From positions 887,001 through 951,000 of the forward strand of contig NC_087391.1 in NCBI RefSeq assembly GCF_963675165.1: 64,000 nt of DNA, given 5' to 3'. Of this stretch, positions 12,143 to 20,971 are shown one piece after another (the stretch's first letter is position 1; every line of letters starts with the position of its first letter). This DNA comes from Halichondria panicea (lineage: Eukaryota; Porifera; Demospongiae; Suberitida; Halichondriidae). Made by a program: the position numbers and the translations under genes. The notes under the pieces were generated by a model. That model did no database searches, was not told where the DNA came from, and saw nothing but the letters and a program-made list of their open reading frames with translations.

Positions 12143-13998
12143 CTAGGTTATCAAAAGACTGACTAGGTCCTCAAAAAAATCATTTTCCGGAGTTCCTTCG
12201 CGACTACACCCCAGTTTAGTAGTGCTCGTCAGAGGGCTACATGTAGTTTCGTTTAAATGTCCATTTTGAGTGCTCACAATTCCTTCCATTGAGCCGGAGA
12301 ATTTCCCATTCTTGCATGGGGAGTCTTTGCAGGAGGTATCTATGCAGGGGGAATCTGTCTGTGCTGCCTTTGAAGTCAGGGGTTCTATGGAGATGATGGG
12401 TTTAGATACGAGCGGTGTACTAGAAGATGGTTGTGCTTTGGTCATTATGGGTACTGTAATTACTGTAGGTCCGTGCGAGACAGAAGTGAGCGAATGAGTA
12501 GTTGGGGCTGGTGTGAAGAGGGGTAAGTTCGAGGAGGGTGAGAGTATTGGACTATTTGAGGGGTCTGCCGAGAGGTCAAAGCCATACAAAGTAGGATCAA
12601 CTTTGGTGAAATCAATTGGACTAAGTGTAGAGGATTCGTCTTCGCTGTCCGTATCAGAGAAGGGGCTGGTGGTCAGCCCTGAGGGGGGGAGGAGATCCAG
12701 AGGAGCATGGATTCCATTCACTAGCGGTAATAACGTTCCATTGATGGATGGGGTCACACCATTGATGGGTTTACAAGTGTCGATTTTCTCAATATCTTCT
12801 AAATTGTCGCTACAAAGTCTCTTAGTTTTCGGACTTGAGAACTCCTCTTCTGAAAGTGAATGCTTTCCCAGACAACCTCTTAAAACAGTTTTTTCTTCAC
12901 CACCTTCGACAGCATCACCAGCCTCACAAGCCCCGCCTTCTTCCCTCACAACACCCACACTCTCAACCAGTCTACCAAAGTCAGCTGTATCGACGGAATC
13001 ATCCAGTACTCCGGTGGACGCAACCAGAGGGCTAAGATCCGATAGCAACGATCCGAGCGTCTTCACCTTGATGGGCGTGGGAGGGCTTTGTGGGGAGAGA
13101 GAGAGACCGCCATCTTTGAAAGTATTACAGATAAAAGACTCGACGATTTCGTCTTGTTCTTCCATGAGTGGTAACGGAGGCTCATCACTCTTCATCATGT
13201 GATATTGTAGTGTCCGCAGAGCATTATTAATGAGGACAAAACGTAGTAGGCGTGGTTCCATGCCTGGTCGAAGCTGCTCCTTCTGAAGTTTCCCAACGGT
13301 GAGCTCGAACAGATTTCTTTGTTCATACTCGACATCAATGTGCTCCAACGGCGATGTGAAAGTTTTCTTGACAACACAGTGCATCATAGTGCTGTACGTG
13401 GTGTGTGCATGGGGTATGGGATAAGGGTAATATAGAGGGTATGGGATAAGGGTAATATAGAGGGTATGGGATAAGGGTAAGTATAGAGTATGAGGATAAG
13501 GGTAAGTATAGAGTATGGGGATAAGGGTAAGTATAGAGGTACGGGATAAGGGTAAGTATAGAGGTACGGGATAAGGGTAAGTATAGAGGGTGTGGGATAA
13601 GGGTAAGTATAGAGGGTGTGGGATAAGGGTAAGTATAGAGGTATGGGATAAGGGTAAGTATAGAGGTATGGGATAAGGGTAAGTATAGAGTATGGGGATA
13701 AGGGTAAGTATAGAGGGTGTGGGATAAGGGTAAGTATAGAGGGTATGAGATAAGGGTAAGTATAGAGGTATGGGATAAGGGTAAGTATAGAGGTATGGGG
13801 ATAATGGTGTGTATGTGGTAGTTTGTTTTTGTATCAGACAGACGTGTACACACGTTAAGTGGCATTGTGTATATTGAGTAATTACACGCAGTAGACAGTA
13901 CAATATGATTACTAGGAGGCTCAGTTGCCAGGACACAAGAATGCAGATAATTACCTGTCTTGTGGTACCACAGCTATGTCTCGGTGTACCTCAACCAT
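12143..13998 (-). CDS. SERTA-domain protein (SERTAD/CDCA4-like)
   Basis: Two coding exons, 13955-13998 and 12143-13391, give 430 residues. The first exon (MVEVHRDIAVVPQD plus AG) joins the second in phase, so the protein starts in the small exon. A SERTA domain lies at about residues 36-80: RNLFELTVGKL followed by EPRLLRFVLINNALRTLQ, matching the family pattern of a leucine-rich helix then VLINNxLRxIQ. The rest is low-complexity, Ser/Thr/Pro-rich and acidic, ending in ENDFFEDLVSLLIT, a hydrophobic-acidic tail reminiscent of SERTAD activation domains. SERTA proteins are nuclear cofactors of E2F and PP2A-linked cell-cycle control; that role here is inferred. The 563-bp coding intron is mostly minisatellite. 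A stretch with an AG acceptor just upstream (14003-14004) implies further 5' UTR exons. Confidence 0.85.
13413..13803. repeat. minisatellite, about 15 copies of a 25-26 bp unit
   Basis: Unit on the plus strand reads about GGTATGGGATAAGGGTAAGTATAGA. I count 15 copies plus a partial one, and most contain GGTAAGT. It lies in the SERTA coding intron. The minus strand happens to stay open through the array, but the predicted Tyr/Pro/Leu repeat has no domain and splicing removes it. Confidence 0.95.
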
Positions 13999-14508
13999 TC
14001 CTCTATAAAAACACATTGCTAGAATAACTTTTGCATAAGCTCATTGAAATAACTGCTTCACTTAGAACAGAGTACCAAATCTTACTAAGCACACACGCCA
14101 ATTTAATATTCAAACAAGGAATTTGTAGACTATTGAGGGGGACAAGGAAGTAACAAGGAGAGAAAAGACAGGGTGAATGAAAAGGTTGTACAGCTACAAG
14201 CTGTCTCATTTCCTAGAGAGAAAAAATATGAACAAGATGGACATTTGATAGTCAGCCTAGGTTACCTCAAGTACAATTGTTGTATGTCTATACACACAAT
14301 AACTTACACTTGATAAGTAAAGTTGTCAAACAAAGGAACTTTAGTGAGATGGGGACAGGACCAACATTCAAAACAACCATATAAAGAGGACTTGGTTCTC
14401 CTTATACAGGGGACACAAACATGGCTTCAATTTACCGACTCTAAGCTTAGTAATCTGCCACAACAACAGAAGCCAGCTCACACCATCCCAGCACACACAG
14501 GTGGATGT

Positions 14509-14511
<3 letters not shown>

Positions 14512-14563
<52 letters not shown>

Positions 14564-14585
14564 CTCTCTCTCTGTCTGTCTCTCT
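14512..14585. repeat. (CA)n then (CT)n microsatellite
   Basis: About 25 CA dinucleotides from 14512 to 14561 followed by CT/TCTG repeats. Short frames through it are artefacts. Confidence 0.95.
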
Positions 14586-15646
14586 CTTTACAAGGGACTA
14601 AAATGAGCTTAATGTCAGAACACTAAATCTAACAGTCTAAGACAATATCTGGGGTATGTTAAATAAAGCACAATTATTATTCTGAACAAAAATTTCGCAC
14701 ATACATGTAAAAGTATAAAGTTAGCTTTAAAGCATTATGAAAGGCACATTTTTAATCTACTCACACCATAGATAATTTTATGGCTAGAATCCTTACAAGG
14801 GTGGGGTGTTAATGAGATTATGCTGAGAATCTGAGAGGCTAGGTAATTCACTGTGGGAGGTTCAGTGTTGTGTAGAAATAGCTCTCTCCCACATGCAAGA
14901 AGCTAGCTCAACACAAGTGGAAAGATGACAAATAACAAACTAACTATTTGCAGGAAACACAACAAAAAACAGAAAGTCTTCCACAAACTATAATTATGTC
15001 TCAGAACTAATTACATAATGCTGTACTCCAGCATGCAAAATGTGGTCTTAACCACAATAGGGCACTTGACTTTATGAATACAGTTGCTGTACGCTCAAGT
15101 ACTTGCTAAGTAAACATAGTTTGGCCAGACACTGTGAATTCACTTCATGTAGCTATAACAAGGGGACAAGTGCGTACACACCGATCATCAGCATTCATTT
15201 TCACATACTCATACTCAAAAGGGAAGCAAGGATTGGCTCTTGCCAAAAATCTAGGCTTTAGACCTTCGAGCCAAATGATTTTACGAATACCTTACTGAAA
15301 GCTCTACGCCATGTAGGGACCTCACATACACACACCTTTCCCGAGCTTCCAATTTAGCACTAGCTCACAAAAAATTTTTAGCCGGAAAACCGACAAAGAT
15401 GTTGTGTCGCAGTAATTCTCAGTGTCTCTATGAATTATTTCTCGACTTAATCAACAGACAAAACAAGTACAGAACTCACAGGAAAGCAGTAATAGAAGCT
15501 GGGGTAACGCCCTCGGGGTATATATACACTGAAAGTATATCTAAGTGCCAACACACGCCATTTGACCACAAAATCATTGTCAAAAACCAACCAAAATGCT
15601 TGATTTAATTGATAAGTGGCTGTCATAATACAATGACTGGTAACGA

Positions 15647-15671
15647 GTGTGTGTGTGTGTGTGTGTGTGTA
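15647..15671. repeat. (GT)n microsatellite
   Basis: About 12 GT dinucleotides in the presumed SERTA 5' intron. Confidence 0.9.
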
Positions 15672-16388
15672 TTGTACACACAAAGGACCTAGTTGACACT
15701 TAAGACTACCCACACAACATAGTTAGGTCTGTAGCAATGGCCCAATGGCCGCTCTCTAAACACAACAACTGTGGCTATACAAACAACCGCAGGGTGATAA
15801 AAACGGCACATGTCGACGTAAACAATTAGTTGGCGCTTAATTGGAATCTATAGTAATTTCGAACACACTTCTCGTTGTCATTAAAGCTTAATGGCCTCTT
15901 TCAGAATAGGTGTAGAAACAGTTTACAGTCGGTCAATTAAGATTCCATAGACACGAGTGCAATATGCAGTTGGCTAGATATGTGTACCAAAGTACCGAAC
16001 GGTGATAGAGATCCACTTATGCCTTAGGTAAACATAAGCCTGAATTCAAAGCACGAAACAAGTACTAAATAATTTGGTGTGAATCACATTATATAACGGT
16101 TTAGCACACTCTCTTGAACTAACAAATGACATCATAGAATAGTACTTGTAAACCGAGGATGTACGGTTGCTACAAACCTAAAAAATAAACTTTTAGAAGC
16201 CTTCTACAATTGTGTTCATAGGCACGAACAAGTGTAACCTTACAAGATGTTTATGTGTTTGTGGATTGAAAGTCAAATGAGATTTGTTACCTTACATTCT
16301 AGTGTAAGCTTACAGAGCTTTAAACAACAAAAGAAAGGTCTCACTTCATTTACTACAAACGAAGACTTAGATAGGACGCTTACATACC

Positions 16389-16660
16389 TTATCATGTAAG
16401 AAGTCACCCCAGTATAAGCTTTTCGGTGGCTTTAGACGTCCGACGTAGCTTAGTTCTCTCAATAGGCAACAATCTTGATGGATCTTGCCTAGGGTAGATG
16501 TAGTCAAGGCTGGCCTTTCAACTTCTAACTCGAGCGACAGAAATGATCGGCTAGCGCTATCAGCATTATCCAGGGGAAGAACCTCTAGACAGATCACAGA
16601 GGCAGAATGTGTAATCAGCAAAGTAGGGCTTCTAGGAATTTCCTCTAGAGCTAGAGAGCT
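16389..16660 (-). other. candidate non-coding first exon of the SERTA gene
   Basis: Minus-strand segment ending in GATAAG followed by the donor GTATGTAAG. Its reading frame does not join the SERTA frame at the next plausible acceptor, so if used it would be 5' UTR. It starts roughly 110 bp from the divergent PGP-like start codon, suggesting a shared promoter. The 5' limit is a guess. Confidence 0.35.
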
Positions 16661-16770
16661 ATGCCTATGAATGTAGTTTAGCTGTCGATTTGGGGGGCGG
16701 GGCTGCTCGATGCCGTCACCTCGGTCATCACAGGTTACAAGTTAATCAGTACTTGTATGGTGGATGCATC
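16661..16770. promoter_or_regulatory. candidate promoter with GC box, upstream of first PGP-like gene
   Basis: Contains a GC-box-like block GGGGGGCGGGGCTGCT (about 16690-16706). The second PGP-like gene has a nearly identical block near 18960-18974, so the promoter was duplicated with the gene. Confidence 0.5.
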
Positions 16771-18748
16771 ATGGAGCTAAAGAGTGCAGATCAGTGGAAG
16801 GAGCTTCTTGCAAGTGTGGACAACTTTATTTTTGACTGTGATGGTAAATTAATATAGCCTATAAACCATGATTGTAGCTGTCATACCTCCTTTGCTGGTT
16901 ATGTACGCCGGGATTTAGTGGGTTTGCAAACGCCCGACCCTTGAGGTAGCCTCGAGACCAGACGTTGTTATCTGAAAGAACGCCTGATGTCAAGTTCTAA
17001 TGTCGAACTCGTTAAGCTGAGTCAGCGAGTGGTTAGGCTTGAGTAGTTGTGAACATGATTGCGCACGGTAACCGCAAACACAACAATACTATAGCTAGCT
17101 GTACGTTACTGTAAGCATCATAATGATATTCATGGGAAGTATGGTTGTTGCGGGCAATTATCGGTCTAAGAAATTCCTGGACCAATTAGATAAGTTCTAC
17201 ATTGGAACTTGACCAGTTCAGATAACGAACAGCTGGTCTCGAGGCTACCCTTGGGGGGCCTCATTGAAATTAAATCCCCGCATCCCCTCCCATACCCCGC
17301 TTAATAACCCCGGGATACTTTTTGTATTCTGAGGAAGTCAAATTCCCTACCCATTCATATCCCGCACTACTTCGGGGTTACTTGCTGAATCAAAATCCGA
17401 CTATGTCCCCACTATGCCCCGCAGGAGAGGGGGGGGGCGGAGGAAGGGGGGCTGACATTGATAGGTGCATAACATGTTATTACATGCATTAGGAGTGTTG
17501 TGGTTAGGAGAAGGAGAAGCTGTTCCTGGAGCACAAGAGGTCATCAAACTTCTCAGAGAGAAGGTACGGACAGCCTCAGTAGTAATGTGTGTGTGATGTG
17601 ATGTCTCGTCTCTGCAGGGTAAGTCTATCTACTTTGTCACAAACAGCAGTGGCAAATCAAGAAAAGAGTATTTGGTGAATTTTGACCGTCTAGGATTTGA
17701 GGCGTACAAGGTATAAGCCTATTATCCATCACACTTCTGTATAATCCGTACAATCACAGAATGAGATCTATAGTGTTGGTTACGTAACTGCCCATTACCT
17801 GAAGCATGTGCTCAACTTTAAGAAGAAGGTCTACCTGATGGGACTGTCTGGTCTTGCCCAAGAACTGGACCTGCAGGGCATACCTCACGTCGGTGTTGGT
17901 CCTGATCCGTTGGTGGGTGGACCGGCTGAATGGCCCAAGATAACTCTGGACCCTGAGGTAAGTGTCCCCCACTCTTTCCACCCACTCTCTTCCCCTTTGT
18001 TTCCAAAGTCACCCTGTTCCCATATCTCAGTCTGTAACCTAGTGATTATTTGATAGGCCCAATCCCCGTGTATACTAGCTGATACTCTACGTTTGTATGC
18101 TTATGTTCTGTGTAGGTGGGAGCTGTGGTGGTCGGTGCTGATAGAGAATTCAACTGGATGAAGTTGATAAAGGCATGCAGTTATCTACACAAGCCAGACT
18201 GTTTGTTCATAGCAACCAACGAGGACACTAACCTTCCCATGAAATCTGACACCATTATCATTCCAGGTGAATGCTCGATCTGAATTCTTTCTGTAACTTT
18301 ACATGAAAGGTGTACCTCTCTTCCCTGTCGACTAAAACACATTGTATACACGTACAGGTAATGGATGTATAGTGAGCAGCATTAAAGTCGGCTCTGGCAG
18401 GGAGCCGATAGTTGTGGGAAAACCACACTCACCCATATTTCAAGTAATGCAAGACAGGTGTGTGCAGTCATGCGTTTAATATATAATATTTGTTTTCTTT
18501 TCCTCAGTGCCAAATTGGATCCGGCTAGAACACTGATGATTGGAGACACGTAAATAAACGTGTGCGTTCTGTTCACTGTACCATGTACCACATTCCACAG
18601 GTTGTCCACTGACATAGAGTTTGGAATCAGGAACGGAATGAAAACATTACTCGTTTTGACCGGGCTTTGCCAGAGGAAGGATCTAGAGGATCAGAATGGA
18701 ACCAAACCAGACTTTTTGTGTGAATCTGTAGCTGCGTTTTTGACATAG
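16771..18748 (+). CDS. HAD phosphatase, phosphoglycolate/pyridoxal phosphatase family, copy 1
   Basis: Eight exons: 16771-16843, 17493-17563, 17618-17710, 17760-17957, 18116-18266, 18358-18457, 18508-18549, 18601-18748, encoding 291 residues. HAD motif I FDCDGVLW carries the nucleophile and general-acid aspartates. Motif II is [10 protein letters not shown], motif III lysine is in [10 protein letters not shown], and motif IV is [11 protein letters not shown]. The C2-type cap lies between motifs II and III. Length and motifs match animal PGP (2-phosphoglycolate/glycerol-3-phosphate phosphatase) and PDXP/chronophin; the two cannot be separated safely by eye. Cytosolic metabolite repair or cofactor dephosphorylation is the expected role. 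The first intron holds a foldback element at 16947-17247. A near-identical copy follows 350 bp downstream. Confidence 0.92.
16947..17247. mobile_element. degenerate long-TIR foldback element
   Basis: 301-bp segment in the first intron of PGP-like copy 1. It starts TAGCCTCGAGACCAG and ends with the inverse CTGGTCTCGAGGCTA. Inner arms (GTTATCTGAA, CAAGTTC, AATGT) still pair with mismatches. It is flanked by CCCTTGAGG and CCCTTGGGG, a 9-bp direct repeat with one difference. Similar in size and end motif to the element at 24658-24951. Confidence 0.65.
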
Positions 18749-18755
18749 TTGGCAT

Positions 18756-18896
18756 ACAGGGTTTTGCAGAATCTTTGCAACCTCAACAATAGAGTTGAGG
18801 GTTGATATGGAACGCTTTATACCACTGGTCTTCCATATAAGGACCGCTCAACCCTCAACGCTTTTTGTTGTTGCAAAGACTCTGGCAAAACCCTGT
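18756..18896. mobile_element. MITE with ACAGGGTTTTGCAGA ends, copy 1
   Basis: 141-bp foldback starting 8 bp after the stop codon of PGP-like copy 1. Left arm ACAGGGTTTTGCAGAATCT, right arm ends GGCAAAACCCTGT, with further pairing around GTTGAGGGTTGA and TCAACCCTCAAC. A second copy lies at 33571-33700. Confidence 0.85.
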
Positions 18897-19096
18897 AACC
18901 ATTATTTTTTTGACAGCAAATAATTTTAGCTGAGACATTTCCGGTCAGTTGGTAGTGGTTGGGGGCGGGGCTGCTGAGCTCACAGCACATTATGCTCACA
19001 TCCACTGTTCAGATCGTGGATAGCTAACTAGCTGGTGGTACTAGCATAGATGGTACTAGTACTGTGGGATCGTCTGAGAGTTATTATTCAAGCATC

Positions 19097-20775
19097 ATGG
19101 AGCTAAAGAGTGCAGATCAGTGGAAGGAGCTTCTTGCAAGTGTGGACAACTTTGTTTTCGACTGTGATGGTAAATAAGTACAATCATCTGTATAGCTAGC
19201 TGCTGCAACGTGCAACAGTGAGTGCAGTGAACAGTGACAGTGACAGTGTGCTGTGAGATAATGATATACTACAGGAGTGTTATGGTTGGGATCAGGAGAA
19301 GCTATTCCTGGAGCACAAGAGGCCATCAAACTTCTCAGAGAGAAGGTATGGACAGCTTTAGTAGTATAGTAGTGATGTGATGTCTCGTCTCTGCAGGGTA
19401 AGTCTATCTACTTTGTTAGTAACAACAGTGGCAAATCAAGAAAAGAGTATTTGGTGAATTTTGATCGTCTTGGATTTGAGGCTTACGAGGTATATAAACC
19501 GTTACACTTCTGTATAATCCATATACAACCACCAAAATAATCACAGAATGAGCTCTACTGTGTTGGTTACGTAACTGCTCATTACTTGAAGCATGTGCTC
19601 AACTTTAAGAAGAAGGTCTACCTGATGGGACTGTCTGGTCTTGCCCAAGAACTGGACCTGCAGGGCATACCTCACATCGGTGCTGGTCCTGATCCAATGG
19701 TGGGTGGACCGGCTGATCTGGCCAAGATAACTCTGGACCCTGAGGTAAGTATTCCCCACTCTTTCCACCCACTCTCTCCCCTTTGTTTCCAAAGTCATCC
19801 CGTTCTCATATCTCAGTCTGTAACCTAGTGATTATACGAGACTGTACTTGTATACTAGACTGTGTGCTTGTGAAGTAAGCCATGCATTCTGTGGTTCTGA
19901 CTATGTACACCTAATCACATGCAAGGTGTGTGATCACCCTTCTTATTTAGCCTTATATAGTCTTTGGAAGTGAATATATATGGCTTGTGGTATATGTGCA
20001 GGTGGGAGCTGTGGTGGTCGGATTTGATAGAGAATTCAACTGGATGAAGTTGATAAAGGCGTGCAGTTATCTACACAAGCCGGACTGTTTGTTCATAGCA
20101 ACCAACGAGGACGCCAACCTTCCCATCAAATCTGACACCATTGTTGCTCCAGGTAAGTAATTTTAATTGCCTTAGAATTTTATCACATGAAACCTGTCGT
20201 TAACAGCCATTAATGGGGCCCCAAAAATCTCCATAGCATGTGTTTTAACCAGTGTTAGTAAACCTCTTTATTACAGCTATACTGCTGGTCTGCCCAAGGG
20301 TGACCGTTATAGACAGGTTTTACTGCATGTATCACCAAATCTGATGCAGGGACTGGCTGTATAGTGACCAGCGTTAAGGTCGGCTCTGGCAGGGCACCGA
20401 TAGTGGTGGGCAAACCACACTCACCTATATTTCAAGTCTTGAAACAGAGGTATACTTATTATGTGCCTCCATTAAACCCCCAATAATTATTTTCTCAGCG
20501 TCAATTTGGATCCGACAAGAACAGTAATGATTGGAGACAGGTAGGCCTATGTATATATGTAAAATTATCCTAAATATTCAATATTCATTTCACTGTATAT
20601 TTCTCATTCCACATACAGGCTGAACACTGACATGGAGTTTGGAATCAGGAACGGAATGAAGACAATACTCGTTCTGTCTGGAATCAGTCAGAGGAAAGAT
20701 CTAGAGGATCAGAGTGAAACTAAACCAGACTTCTTTAGTGAATCCGTAGCTGGTTTATTAGCATGCAAAGACTGA
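19097..20775 (+). CDS. HAD phosphatase, phosphoglycolate/pyridoxal phosphatase family, copy 2
   Basis: Eight exons: 19097-19169, 19275-19345, 19397-19489, 19547-19744, 20002-20152, 20350-20449, 20499-20540, 20619-20775, encoding 294 residues. The first seven exons have exactly the lengths of copy 1. Motifs: [39 protein letters not shown]. All catalytic HAD residues are kept, so it should be active. Differences from copy 1 sit in motif II (SNN for TNS), the motif IV loop (RLN for TLS) and the C-terminus (GLLACKD). Exon similarity is far higher than intron similarity, consistent with a fairly recent tandem duplication under selection. The 3' end converges on the first BK-like gene. Confidence 0.92.
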
Positions 20776-20971
20776 ATTATAGAGAATCAGACATTCAAAA
20801 TTGAACTACCCAGACTCTTTAGCAAATCCGTAGCTGATAATTATAATGTCAGCATGCCAACTTGAATATATTATTATAATTATAAACTTGATTATTATAA
20901 TTATAAAATTATAGAAACACTTGATACAAAAATAATATAAACATAATTATTGAAACGACACTACATAATCT

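Larger units (their letters stand above)
14003..16388. other. probable 5' UTR intron of the SERTA gene
   Basis: About 2.4 kb without recognisable coding exons. It contains a (CA)n/(CT)n tract (14512-14585) and a (GT)n tract (15647-15671). It is bounded by an acceptor at 14003-14004 and a strong minus-strand donor GTATGTAAG just below 16389, which is why I read it as one long intron. That pairing is inferred. Confidence 0.4.

Noticed and set aside
12513-13202. 229-residue plus-strand frame
   Set aside because: Antisense to the SERTA coding exon; no domain and no splice or promoter support.
13413-13803. Regular repeats that might suggest a CRISPR array
   Set aside because: Head-to-tail 25-26 bp units without unique spacers in a eukaryotic intron: a minisatellite.
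12143-13936. A 597-residue open frame joining a Tyr/Pro/Leu repeat to the SERTA protein
   Set aside because: The N-terminal third is the minisatellite. A good acceptor (13392-13393) and an upstream exon with matching phase show it is intronic.
14323-14601. Frames through the (CA)n/(CT)n tract on both strands
   Set aside because: Simple repeat translation (HTHTHT, VCVCVC); no other support.
18749-19096. Extra PGP exon between the tandem copies
   Set aside because: The stretch is the foldback MITE followed by the promoter of copy 2; no frame continues the HAD domain.
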